Under the pieces are notes generated by a model. The model did no database searches. It saw nothing but the letters and a program-made list of their open reading frames with translations, and was not told the DNA's origin. From assembly GCF_003368325.1 (NCBI RefSeq), contig NZ_CP031467.1:806001-870000 (forward strand): a DNA stretch of 64,000 nucleotides, in the 5' to 3' direction. The number at the start of each line of letters is the position of its first letter. Within the stretch, counting starts at the first letter, position 1. This DNA comes from Paraburkholderia caffeinilytica (lineage in GTDB: Bacteria; Pseudomonadota; Gammaproteobacteria; Burkholderiales; Burkholderiaceae). A program made the position numbers and the translations under genes. Below, piece by piece: positions 56,047-64,000 of this stretch.

Positions 56047-57954
56047 TCAGTTGAACGACTGCACGTCCTGGCGCAGACGCTCAATGAAGGCGTCGAGGGG
56101 CATCACGCCCAGATCGACACCACCACGGGCACGCACGGCTACCGTTTGGGCTTCACGCTCTTTATCGCCGACCACGAGCAGGTACGGCACCTTTTCTAGC
56201 GTGTGCTCCCGTATTTTATAGCTAATCTTCTCGTTGCGCAAATCGGCCTCGACTCTAACCCCTTGTTTTTGCAACGATTGGGCTAGCGACTGTGCATATT
56301 CGGCCTGACTTTCCGCGATATTCATCACCACAACCTGCATGGGTGCGAGCCACGACGGCATGGCACCAGCATGGTGCTCGATCAGAATGCCGAGAAAACG
56401 CTCCATTGATCCGACGATTGCCCGGTGCAGCATGATCGGGCGCCGGCGGCTGTTGTCTTCGGCGACGTATTCGGCGCCAAGACGCTCCGGCAGCACCATA
56501 TCGAGCTGCAGCGTGCCGCACTGCCACGAACGGCCAAGCGCGTCCTTGATGTGGTACTCGACCTTCGGGCCATAGAACGCGCCCTCGCCCGGCAACTCCT
56601 CCCACGTCACGCCGCACGCCGTCAGCGCCTCGCGCAAGCCCTGCTCCGCACGATCCCACGTCTCATCCGTACCGGCGCGGGCATCCGGGCGCAGCGACAG
56701 CTTGATCTCGACATTGTCGAAGCCGAAATCCTTGTACACGCTCATCGCCAGCGTGTTGAACGCGATCGATTCGCTGATGAACTGGTCTTCGGTACAGAAA
56801 ATGTGGGCGTCGTCCTGCACGAAACCGCGCACGCGCATCAGGCCATGCAGCGCACCCGACGATTCATTGCGGTGGCACGAGCCGAATTCCGCGTAACGCA
56901 GCGGCAGATCGCGATACGAGCGCAGACCGTGGTTGAACACCTGCACATGACCCGGGCAGTTCATCGGCTTGATCGCGTAGTCGCGCTTTTCCGATTCCGT
57001 CGTGAACATGTTTTCACGATAGTTCTGCCAGTGACCCGACGCTTCCCACAGCGAGCGGTCCATGATCATCGGCGTCTTGATCTCGAGGTAGCCGGCGTCG
57101 TTCACGCGGCGGCGCATGTACTGCTCGACCTGCTGCCACAGCGTCCAGCCACGCGGATGCCAGAACACCATGCCCGGCGACTCGTCCTGCATGTGGAACA
57201 GATCGAGTTGCTTGCCGAGCTTGCGGTGATCGCGCTTCTCCGCTTCTTCGAGCATGTGCAGATACGCTTCCTGGTCTTCCTTCTTCGTCCAGGCCGTGCC
57301 GTAGATACGCTGCAGTTGCTCGTTCTTCGAGTCGCCGCGCCAGTAGGCGCCCGCGAGCTTCATCAGCTTGAAGACCTTCAGCTTGCCGGTGGACGGCACG
57401 TGCGGGCCACGGCACAGGTCGGTAAAGCCGCCGTGCGAGTACAGCTTGATTTCGTCGGTGGCCGGAATCGATTCGATGATCTCGGCCTTGTACTTTTCGC
57501 CGATGCTCTTGAAGTAGTCCACGGCTTCGTCGCGCGACACCACACGGCGCGAGACCGGCTCGTCTTTCTTCGCGAGATCCTGCATGCGCTTTTCGATCTT
57601 CTCGAGATCTTCCGGCGTGAAAGGACGGCTATACGCGAAATCGTAGTAGAAGCCGTTGTCGATAACCGGACCGATCGTGACCTGCGCTTCCGGGAACAGA
57701 TCCTTCACCGCGTACGCGAGCAGGTGCGCCGTGGAGTGGCGAATGATGTCGAGGCCGTCGGCGTCTTTCTCGGTGACGATCGCAAGCGCCACGTCGCGAT
57801 CGATCAGTGCTGACGTGTCGACCAGCTCACCGTCGATCTTGCCGCCGAGCGCGGCCTTAGCGAGGCCAGGGCCGATCGATGCGGCCACTTCGGCGACGGT
57901 CACCGGATGCTCGTACTGTCGAACAGAACCGTCAGGCAGACGTATCGAAACCAT
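56047..57954 (-). CDS. thrS: Threonine--tRNA ligase
   Basis: A 635-residue class II synthetase. Domains in order: TGS (about 1-62, [20 protein letters not shown]), the editing domain with [16 protein letters not shown] and the [14 protein letters not shown] metal-ligand segment, the catalytic core with [18 protein letters not shown] and a C-terminal anticodon-binding domain ([18 protein letters not shown]). The cysteine and histidines for zinc are in the usual places. It opens the thrS-infC-rpmI-rplT run. A terminator for the upstream tRNA lies just before its promoter region. Confidence 0.97.
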   Translation of the reverse strand: MVSIRLPDGSVRQYEHPVTVAEVAASIGPGLAKAALGGKIDGELVDTSALIDRDVALAIVTEKDADGLDIIRHSTAHLLAYAVKDLFPEAQVTIGPVIDNGFYYDFAYSRPFTPEDLEKIEKRMQDLAKKDEPVSRRVVSRDEAVDYFKSIGEKYKAEIIESIPATDEIKLYSHGGFTDLCRGPHVPSTGKLKVFKLMKLAGAYWRGDSKNEQLQRIYGTAWTKKEDQEAYLHMLEEAEKRDHRKLGKQLDLFHMQDESPGMVFWHPRGWTLWQQVEQYMRRRVNDAGYLEIKTPMIMDRSLWEASGHWQNYRENMFTTESEKRDYAIKPMNCPGHVQVFNHGLRSYRDLPLRYAEFGSCHRNESSGALHGLMRVRGFVQDDAHIFCTEDQFISESIAFNTLAMSVYKDFGFDNVEIKLSLRPDARAGTDETWDRAEQGLREALTACGVTWEELPGEGAFYGPKVEYHIKDALGRSWQCGTLQLDMVLPERLGAEYVAEDNSRRRPIMLHRAIVGSMERFLGILIEHHAGAMPSWLAPMQVVVMNIAESQAEYAQSLAQSLQKQGVRVEADLRNEKISYKIREHTLEKVPYLLVVGDKEREAQTVAVRARGGVDLGVMPLDAFIERLRQDVQSFN

Positions 57955-58010
57955 TGCGTTCTCCGTGGTGCCGACCGGCGGCGGCACATACAACCAGGTC
58001 AAAAAACCAA

Positions 58011-58042
58011 AAAAAATGCGGCCCCGCTTTCGAGGGGCCGCA
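58011..58042 (-). terminator. Terminator between tRNA-Val and thrS
   Basis: TGCGGCCCC (58017-58025) and GGGGCCGCA (58034-58042) form a perfect 9-bp stem with an 8-base loop. On the minus strand a T run follows. It ends transcription from the tRNA-Val side before thrS. Confidence 0.85.
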
Positions 58043-58205
58043 TTCACATTTCCTGCTAACTACAGTGGCGAAAGTGGTCCTCGACTAGCGTCGCTCCGAA
58101 GTAGTTTCGGTCAACGTTCGCGGTGCCATAACCGTATTTGCCTTTTGCGCAGAAGCGCTTACTGCAGTTTGCGAAACCCCGGCAAAGCCGGAATTTCTCT
58201 TTCGT

Positions 58206-58282
58206 TGGTAGGCTCGATTGGACTCGAACCAACGACCCCCACCATGTCAAGGTGGTGCTCTAACCAGCTGAGCTACGAGCCT
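58206..58282 (-). tRNA. tRNA-Val (GAC anticodon)
   Basis: On the minus strand, acceptor arms AGGCTCG and CGAGCCT pair over 7 bp. The anticodon stem CCACC/GGTGG encloses TTGACAT with anticodon GAC. The T arm GTTGG-TTCGAGT-CCAAT is standard. Discriminator A and encoded CCA are at 58206-58209. A weak CCGGC/GCCGG hairpin follows at about 58183-58195. Confidence 0.95.
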
Positions 58283-58420
58283 GAAGAAACGAGATTATAT
58301 GGAGCGCCACACCGCTTGGCAAGTACTTTTATGCACCGACTTTAAATTTCTACTCGCATGCTCGAGCGCATCGAAGCGATGCCCGCGACGCCCGCCGGCG
58401 CCGGCCAACTCGCCCGTGCG

Positions 58421-60664
58421 TCAATTCTTGCGTGAAGCGCGCATCACGCCCGTTACTTCGCCGAGCAGCGTGCAGGCGCGCTGAATCTGCGCGGCGTTCG
58501 ACACCTCGACCGTGAATTGCATGAACGCGGCGTTACGACGCGACTGCGTCTTCACGCCGATCACATTCATCTTCTCGCGCGCGAAAACCTCGGAGATATC
58601 GCGCAGCAGACCTTGCCGATCCGTGGCCTCGATGCTGAGGTCGACCGGATAGACCGATTGTCCGCGGCCGCTCATGACATCCGCCGACCATGCCGTTTGC
58701 AACACGCGCTCAGGCGCGCGATCGGCCATGCGCAGGAAGGTCGGGCAATCGCTGCGGTGAATCGACATGCCCTTGCCGCGCGTGACGAAGCCGCTGATGT
58801 CGTCCGGCGGCGCGGGACGGCAACAGCGCGCGAGTTGCGTGAGCAAGGCATCGACGCCGACCACCAGCACACCCGTGGAGGCCCCACGCGCGACGCTCGC
58901 GCCGCTGCTGCGCTTCTCGAACTGTTCCGGCGCTTCGACGACGGGCTCGGGCGGCGGCGCATCGTGCAACGCCTGCTCGACAAGCCGCAGGCTGAATTCT
59001 TCCTTGCCGACCACCGAGAACAGATCGTCAGTGGTCTTGAAGCCGAGCTTGGCGGCGAGCTGATCGAGATTGACCGACGTCTTGCCCTCGCGCTGCAGGG
59101 TTTTTTCGACCATCGCGCGACCGCTCGCGATGTGCTCCTGCACCTCGACCGCGTTGAACCACGCACGCACTTTCTGCCGTGCCCGATGGCTCTGCAGATA
59201 CCCGAGTTGCGGGTTGAGCCAGTCACGCGACGGACCGCCCTCTTTCACCGCGACAATCTCGACGGTCTGACCGTTCTGCAGTGGCGTGTTCAACGGCACC
59301 ATCGCGCCATCGACGCGCGCGCCGCGGCAGCGATGCCCCAGTTCGCTATGCAGGTGATACGCGAAGTCAACCGGTGTCGCGCCGTGCGGCAGCGGAATCA
59401 CGCGTGCTTGCGGCGTGAGCACATAGATGTGATCGTCGTCGAGCGTGGCCTGGCGCAGTTGCTCCCACGGCTGCGCGGCGCGCTTCTCGCCGTGCTCGCC
59501 TTCGGAGACTTCGTCTTTCCACGCGAGCAGTTGCCGCAACCACGCAATCTTCTCGTCGTATTTCTCGTTGGCGCTGAACTGGCCGCCGTAACCCCGCGTA
59601 CCCGCTTCCTTGTAGCGCCAATGCGCGGCCACGCCGTACTCGGCGAACTGATGCATTTCCTGCGTGCGGATCTGCACCTCGAACGCGCGGCCGTCGTCGC
59701 CGATTACGACCGTATGCAACGATTTATAGCCGTTTGGCTTGGGTCGCGAGATGTAATCGTCGAACTCTTTCGGCACCGGCTGCCACAGGTTGTGCACGAT
59801 GCCGAGCACGGTATAGCAATCCTTGATGTCCGGCACGATCACACGAAACGCGCGCACGTCGTACAGTTCGGCGAAATCGAGCTCCTTGCCGCGCATCTTG
59901 CGCCAGATGCTGTAGATGTGTTTCGGCCGCCCGCTGACTTCGGCCTGCACTTGCGCCGCGGCCAGTTCCCGCTGCAGGCGTTCGATTGCCTGCGCAACAT
60001 AGCTCTCGCGCTCAACGCGCTTCTCGTCGAGCAGCTTGGCGATGCGCTTGTACGTGACCGGCTCTTCGAAGCGAAGCGCGAGATCCTCGAGCTCCCACTT
60101 CAGTTGCCAGATGCCGAGGCGGTTGGCGAGCGGCGCGTAAATATCGAGCGTTTCACGCGCGACGTCGGGCGACGGCGTGATTTTCGCCGCCGCGTAATAA
60201 CGCAGCGATTGCAAGCGCGACGCGAGCCGTATCAGCACGACGCGAATGTCCTGTGCGAAAGCAAGCAGCATCTTGCGCAGCGCCTCGACCTGCGCGCGGC
60301 GCGCGGCCTGCGCATCGCGCCCGGCTTCGGGCATCGCATTCTGCGCAGCGCGCAAGCTCACCGTACCGAGGCGCAGCAGCTTGCGCACGTCGCCGACCAG
60401 TTGCGCGACTTCTTCGCCGAAGTTATCGGCGATCACGCGCTCCGGGTCTTGCAAATGCGGCGTCAGCGCAAACAAGGCCGCCGCCAGGACCGCCGGCGGA
60501 TCGACGTTGAGCCTGCGCATGATCGACGCCGTACCCGCCGCATGTTCCGCCAGCAACTCGCCCGATGAGAGCCGCACTTCGCCCGCATGTTCGCGCACGA
60601 ACGCCATCGCTTCGTCGAAGGAAGGGGTAGGTGTAGGCGTGCTCGTAACGATTTCGGTAGTCAT
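58421..60664 (-). CDS. relA: GTP pyrophosphokinase RelA with an inactive HD domain
   Basis: A 747-residue ribosome-associated (p)ppGpp synthetase. Order of parts: a degenerate HD hydrolase domain (about 35-190), the synthetase domain (SGRPKHIYSIWRKMRG, ELYDVRAFRVIV, RPKPNGYKSLHTVV), TGS (TPQARVIPLPHGATPVDFAY), zinc-finger/helical region and C-terminal ACT. The histidine-aspartate pair needed for ppGpp hydrolysis is missing (ALTPHLQDPE in place of the HDxxED segment), which separates it from SpoT. I chose the ATG at 60664 over an in-frame start five codons upstream. Confidence 0.96.
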   Translation of the reverse strand: MTTEIVTSTPTPTPSFDEAMAFVREHAGEVRLSSGELLAEHAAGTASIMRRLNVDPPAVLAAALFALTPHLQDPERVIADNFGEEVAQLVGDVRKLLRLGTVSLRAAQNAMPEAGRDAQAARRAQVEALRKMLLAFAQDIRVVLIRLASRLQSLRYYAAAKITPSPDVARETLDIYAPLANRLGIWQLKWELEDLALRFEEPVTYKRIAKLLDEKRVERESYVAQAIERLQRELAAAQVQAEVSGRPKHIYSIWRKMRGKELDFAELYDVRAFRVIVPDIKDCYTVLGIVHNLWQPVPKEFDDYISRPKPNGYKSLHTVVIGDDGRAFEVQIRTQEMHQFAEYGVAAHWRYKEAGTRGYGGQFSANEKYDEKIAWLRQLLAWKDEVSEGEHGEKRAAQPWEQLRQATLDDDHIYVLTPQARVIPLPHGATPVDFAYHLHSELGHRCRGARVDGAMVPLNTPLQNGQTVEIVAVKEGGPSRDWLNPQLGYLQSHRARQKVRAWFNAVEVQEHIASGRAMVEKTLQREGKTSVNLDQLAAKLGFKTTDDLFSVVGKEEFSLRLVEQALHDAPPPEPVVEAPEQFEKRSSGASVARGASTGVLVVGVDALLTQLARCCRPAPPDDISGFVTRGKGMSIHRSDCPTFLRMADRAPERVLQTAWSADVMSGRGQSVYPVDLSIEATDRQGLLRDISEVFAREKMNVIGVKTQSRRNAAFMQFTVEVSNAAQIQRACTLLGEVTGVMRASRKN

Positions 60665-60729
60665 GGTGCGACGGCCCAACGGGTCAGACGGATCAACGGA
60701 ATTTCAACGACAACTGTGCGGCCGGGGCG

Positions 60730-61083
60730 TTAAGCGCGCTGCGCCGCGACCACGACGATTTCGACGAGGCACTTCGGGTTCGCGAGCCTGGCTTCGACGG
60801 TGGCGCGCGGCGGCGTGTCGCCTTGTGCGACCCACTCGTCCCACACCGCGTTCATGCCGGCGAAGTGCACCATATCCGAGATGTAGATCTGCACGGACAG
60901 CAACTGCGACTTGTCGCTATTCACTTCGCCCAGCAGACGGTCGATATGGCCCAGCACTTCGCGCGTCTGACCCGTGATGTCCTGATCATCGTCTTCGGCA
61001 ATCTGGCCCGCGAGGTACACGGTGCCGTTGTGCACGGCGATTTCCGAGAGGCGCTTGCCGACGTGGTGACGAATGACTGCCAT
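60730..61083 (-). CDS. RidA family protein (YjgF/UK114)
   Basis: A 117-residue protein of the RidA superfamily that probably deaminates reactive enamine or imine intermediates. It starts MAVIRHHVGKRLSEIAVH and shows the family segments GTVYLAGQIAEDDDQDI and ATVEARLANPKCLVEIVVVA. The catalytic arginine of canonical RidA (R in SxxR-VAxxLP) is replaced in context here by RATVEARLANP, so it belongs to an Rid subgroup. It is 65 bases downstream of relA on the opposite side of that gene's start. Confidence 0.85.
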   Translation of the reverse strand: MAVIRHHVGKRLSEIAVHNGTVYLAGQIAEDDDQDITGQTREVLGHIDRLLGEVNSDKSQLLSVQIYISDMVHFAGMNAVWDEWVAQGDTPPRATVEARLANPKCLVEIVVVAAQRA

Positions 61084-61177
61084 GAAAAGTCCTGAGGTTG
61101 GTTGAAAATCGATCGAAGATGCGTTCCGCATTGCGCCTGCTCGATCAAGGATTAAGGACGCCGCGCGGAACTCTATA

Positions 61178-62089
61178 TTATGACGCGTCAGCGGCCGGCC
61201 CGATAAAGAACTGCTTCGCGAGGCCGATCTGATCGGCCGACAGAAACGCCGGCGCATGCCCAACGCCCGCGATTTCCGCACTCGACACAGCCCGCCCGGT
61301 CTCGACCATCTTCGCGACGGTCTCACGCGAGAGCAGATCCGATTGCTCGCCACGCACCACCAGCACCGGCCCCTGGAACGCAGCCAGCGAATGCCACAGC
61401 GCGGCCTCGCCGAGCTTGGCCGCCTCTTCGGTCGTGGCGGTAAACGGCTGTGCGATGCGCGGGTCGTAGCGAAGCAACCATGCGCCGTCCTGCTCGTGCA
61501 AAAGCGGCGTATTGATTTCGCGCCACTCCTCTGGCGTGAGCGGACCGAAGGTTTGCGCAAGCAACGCGGCGTAATCGACGCCCTGCTGGAGCGTGTCGAA
61601 ACGCACGGGCTTGCCGAGGTAATCGCCGATGCGCTGCACGGCCACCGGCTCCAGATGCGGCCCGACGTCGTTCAACAGCATTTTACGAATCGGCGTTTCC
61701 GGCAGGCCGGCCAGCGCGAGCCCGATCAGACCGCCCATCGACGTACCGAACCAGTCGACCGTTTCGACGTTCAGGCGCGCGATCAGCGTGACCATGTCGG
61801 CAACGTACTGCGGCACGCCATAGAAGTTGGGGTTCGCGAGCCACGAAGACAAGCCCCGCCCCGCTACATCCGGACACACCACGCGGTAAGTGCCGGCAAA
61901 TTCCGCCGCGAGGCGGTCGAAATCGCGCCCTGAGCGCGTCAACCCGTGCACACACAACAGCACGCGTGGATTGGCGGGGTCGCCCCACTCGGTGTAGGCG
62001 ATCCGGTGCAGGCCACCGGGGCTCGCGCATTGCACATAACGTTGGCGCGGCGCGGGCCGCCCGGCGGAGGAAGCGGACGTCTCGGTCAT
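61178..62089 (-). CDS. Alpha/beta hydrolase
   Basis: A 303-residue hydrolase with oxyanion loop VHGLTRSGRDF near 48, nucleophile elbow GTSMGG (Ser117) and a C-terminal histidine in AGVGHAPAFL. The ATG at 62089 has AAGGA seven bases before it; in-frame ATGs at 62113 and 62131 are weaker. No substrate is predictable. It is separated by 94 bases from the RidA gene and may share its transcript. Confidence 0.85.
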   Translation of the reverse strand: MTETSASSAGRPAPRQRYVQCASPGGLHRIAYTEWGDPANPRVLLCVHGLTRSGRDFDRLAAEFAGTYRVVCPDVAGRGLSSWLANPNFYGVPQYVADMVTLIARLNVETVDWFGTSMGGLIGLALAGLPETPIRKMLLNDVGPHLEPVAVQRIGDYLGKPVRFDTLQQGVDYAALLAQTFGPLTPEEWREINTPLLHEQDGAWLLRYDPRIAQPFTATTEEAAKLGEAALWHSLAAFQGPVLVVRGEQSDLLSRETVAKMVETGRAVSSAEIAGVGHAPAFLSADQIGLAKQFFIGPAADAS

Positions 62090-62445
62090 CTGGGTTCCTT
62101 GCAAAAGCGCCATGGGCTCGGCACGGACCAAGCGGCGGAAAATGAACGTCGAATCTTCAAACGATTGTAAACCGCTTTGCCGCGCGGCAAGGATCGACCA
62201 AACGGCCTAAGACTGACTAGGATGCGCCTGGGCAGAAGCCGCAGTGCAGGCACCCCGACGCGGGCAGTACAAACGGCGCAAGAAGACGGCACCAAAAAGA
62301 AAGCGGGCGAGACTCGCGCCTCGCCCGCTCATAACTCGCTTCAACTTACTTCGACTCACTTCGCAAGCCGCCCGCGCCCCACAAGGCGACCTGCGCTACC
62401 GCCAGCCGCCGTCAGATAGATCGAGGCAGCGGCTCACAAGACCAT
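62090..62445. other. Non-coding gap between the hydrolase gene and scoB
   Basis: A 356-base gap with no convincing gene. It contains the scoAB terminator (62291-62329) and a perfect 14-bp palindrome TTGCCGCGCGGCAA (62177-62190) about 90 bases before the hydrolase start, which could be an operator. Nothing else was recognised. Confidence 0.6.
62291..62329 (-). terminator. Rho-independent terminator of scoAB
   Basis: AGCGGGCGAG (62302-62311) and CTCGCCCGCT (62320-62329) form a perfect 10-bp stem with an 8-base loop. On the minus strand a T-rich tract follows. It lies 117 bases downstream of the scoB stop and faces that operon. Confidence 0.85.
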
Positions 62446-63087
62446 TCAGTTCACCGCGCTGACATCCAGCGGCGCACCCGTCTTCGCCTTGATTTCCTCG
62501 ACGCTGACGCCCGGCGCCAACTCAGTGACCTTCAGGCCGTCTTCCGTCACTTCGATCACGCCGAGATCGGTAATGATCTGATCGACCACGCCCACGCCCG
62601 TCAGCGGCAACGTGCATTCTTCGAGGATCTTGTGCTGGTCGCCCTTCGCAACGTGTTCCATCAGCACGACCACGCGCTTGACGCCCGCGACGAGATCCAT
62701 CGCGCCGCCCATGCCCTTGATCATCTTGCCGGGGATCATCCAGTTGGCCAGATCGCCCTTCTTGCTGATCTGCATCGCACCCAGAATCGCCAGGTTGATG
62801 TGGCCGCCGCGAATCATCGCGAACGAATCGGCCGAAGAGAAAATCGACGAACCCGGCAACGTGGTCACCGTCTGCTTACCGGCGTTGATCAGGTCGGCAT
62901 CCACTTCCTCTTCGGTCGGCGACGGGCCGATGCCGAGCAGGCCGTTCTCCGACTGCAGCCACACTTCGACGCCCGCCGGCACGTGGTTCGCCACCAGCGT
63001 GGGCAAACCGATGCCGAGGTTCACGTAGAAACCGTCCTGCAATTCCTTCGCCGCGCGTGCGGCCATTTCGTCACGAGTCCATGCCAT
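62446..63087 (-). CDS. scoB: 3-oxoacid CoA-transferase subunit B
   Basis: The 213-residue subunit B of succinyl-CoA:3-ketoacid CoA-transferase, which moves CoA from succinyl-CoA to acetoacetate (or 3-oxoadipate in PcaJ relatives). The catalytic glutamate is Glu47 in [26 protein letters not shown] is another conserved stretch. The start is 2 bases after the scoA stop, so the two are translated together. With ketone-body or aromatic degradation both possible, PcaIJ cannot be ruled out. Confidence 0.92.
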   Translation of the reverse strand: MAWTRDEMAARAAKELQDGFYVNLGIGLPTLVANHVPAGVEVWLQSENGLLGIGPSPTEEEVDADLINAGKQTVTTLPGSSIFSSADSFAMIRGGHINLAILGAMQISKKGDLANWMIPGKMIKGMGGAMDLVAGVKRVVVLMEHVAKGDQHKILEECTLPLTGVGVVDQIITDLGVIEVTEDGLKVTELAPGVSVEEIKAKTGAPLDVSAVN

Positions 63088-63089
63088 GA

Positions 63090-63794
63090 TCAGTCTCCTT
63101 TCGCGCGGACGACGCGTTGTTCAATGCGTTTTTCCGGATTCGCATTGAGCACAATGCGCTGCACGAAAATGCCCGGCGTGTGGATCGCGTCTGGATCGAG
63201 TTCGCCCACTTCAACGATTTCCTCGACTTCCGCGACCGTGATCCTACCGGCCATCGCGCACATCGGGTTGAAGTTGCGCGCGGTGCGGCGATAGATCAGG
63301 TTGCCCGATTTGTCGGCCTTCCATGCCTTGACCAACGCGACGTCGGCCGTCAGCGAATGTTCGAGCACGTAATGGTTTTCGCCGAACTGGCGGGTTTCCT
63401 TGCCTTCGGCGATCAGCGTGCCGTAGCCGGTGTTCGTGAAGAAGGCGGGAATGCCCGAGCCGCCGGCACGCAGCTTCTCGGCGAGTGTGCCTTGCGGCGT
63501 GAATTCGAGCTCGAGTTCGCCGGCCAGATACTGGCGCTCGAACTCCTTGTTCTCGCCCACGTACGACGAAATCATCTTCTTGATCTGGCGCGTTTCGAGC
63601 AACAAGCCAAGGCCGAAACCGTCGACGCCCGCATTGTTGCTGATGCAGGTAATGCCCTGCACCTTCGAATCGCGCAACGCCGCGATCAGCGCCTCGGGAA
63701 TGCCGCACAGCCCGAAGCCGCCGACGGCAAACGTCTGCCCGTCCTTGACGATGTCTTTCAGCGCCTCGGCGGCGCCTGGATAGACCTTGTTCAT
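63090..63794 (-). CDS. scoA: 3-oxoacid CoA-transferase subunit A
   Basis: The 234-residue subunit A, starting [16 protein letters not shown]. The CoA-binding glycine-rich segment is [14 protein letters not shown] and a further family motif is [19 protein letters not shown]. The ATG at 63794 has GGAAGGGAC just upstream. It forms an operon with scoB. The 206 bases from here to the right edge contain no recognised gene; the scoAB promoter should lie there. Confidence 0.93.
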   Translation of the reverse strand: MNKVYPGAAEALKDIVKDGQTFAVGGFGLCGIPEALIAALRDSKVQGITCISNNAGVDGFGLGLLLETRQIKKMISSYVGENKEFERQYLAGELELEFTPQGTLAEKLRAGGSGIPAFFTNTGYGTLIAEGKETRQFGENHYVLEHSLTADVALVKAWKADKSGNLIYRRTARNFNPMCAMAGRITVAEVEEIVEVGELDPDAIHTPGIFVQRIVLNANPEKRIEQRVVRAKGD

Positions 63795-64000
63795 CAGTAT
63801 GTCCCTTCCTTTATGGAAACCCGAAACCGGTGCGCCGGCCGCCGGTACGCCGGCTGGCGAATCGTTGCGACTTCGACAAGACGTTCGGCAGGCAAACGCC
63901 CGACACGTCATTCTAGTCATCCGCGGGCGGCTTTGCGCTCAGGGCGCCCTGCCTCGCGCCAAAGCACGCCGCGGACACTTCGCCGCTTTGTCATGTGCCC

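Noticed and set aside
58517..60568. A 683-codon frame opposite relA
   Set aside because: relA motifs fill the minus strand; the opposite frame is composition-driven.
62177..62190. A perfect 14-bp palindrome TTGCCGCGCGGCAA
   Set aside because: GC-rich, single copy in the window and no second site; not enough for an operator call by itself.

Overview
The window is GC-rich chromosomal DNA from a beta-proteobacterium, most likely Paraburkholderia or a close Burkholderiales relative. The reasons are the box-pathway order (boxC, boxR, DUF4863 gene, boxD, bclA), the thrS-infC-rpmI-rplT-pheST-ihfA housekeeping block, and the density of LysR-controlled aromatic catabolism genes. No phage, insertion sequence or CRISPR array was seen. 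All assignments are read from protein and DNA motifs; no database search was run.

Layout. (1) 1-7137: aerobic benzoyl-CoA (box) pathway. boxC (cut by the left edge) and boxR are on the minus strand; a DUF4863 gene, boxD, benzoate-CoA ligase and an alpha/beta hydrolase are on the plus strand. Matching palindromes sit on three predicted promoters and look like BoxR operators. (2) 7085-7735: a gene graveyard holding the tail of a gluconate permease with an internal deletion, joined at a 10-bp tandem repeat to a frameshifted RidA remnant. (3) 7873-10487: a small lipoprotein gene, then a Tat-exported phosphocholine-type phospholipase C with its own terminator. (4) 10522-19234: a complete Nit1C cluster (nitrilase, atypical radical SAM protein, GNAT, AIR-synthase-like protein, glycosyltransferase, flavoprotein and two small conserved proteins), divergent from a MocR regulator across a gap with a 34-bp near-perfect palindrome. 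(5) 19532-27283: an MCP remnant, an intact MCP, a small hypothetical gene, dctA, a leuCD paralogue pair, a fluoroacetate-dehalogenase-like enzyme with its divergent LysR regulator, and a small membrane protein. (6) 27404-34192: a pim-type dicarboxyl-CoA beta-oxidation operon (FadB-like fusion plus two acyl-CoA dehydrogenases) with a LysR regulator and an SphA-like outer-membrane protein. (7) 34364-49564: a large catabolic cluster whose substrate I cannot name. Ten minus-strand genes encode an outer-membrane channel, C-C hydrolase-like enzyme, extradiol dioxygenase, Rieske ferredoxin, FAD monooxygenase, MFS transporter, cyclase-type hydrolase, cupin, FAH-type hydrolase and DenD-like dehydrogenase. 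Facing away are two LysR genes, an ornithine-cyclodeaminase-like gene, a DapA-type aldolase and an aldehyde dehydrogenase. (8) 49773-64000: housekeeping genes: tRNA-Pro, a MerR regulator, ihfA, pheT, pheS, rplT, rpmI, infC (ATC start), thrS, tRNA-Val, relA, then a RidA protein, an alpha/beta hydrolase and scoAB.

How the genes work together. Regions 1, 6 and 7 look like substrate-specific catabolic modules feeding acyl-CoAs, pyruvate or semialdehydes to central metabolism; scoAB and dctA would serve the same carbon economy. Region 4 is a nitrogen/nitrile module. Region 7 is the best candidate for an undescribed pathway, because the enzyme set implies hydroxylation, ring opening, C-C cleavage and aldolase steps but matches no pathway I can name with confidence.
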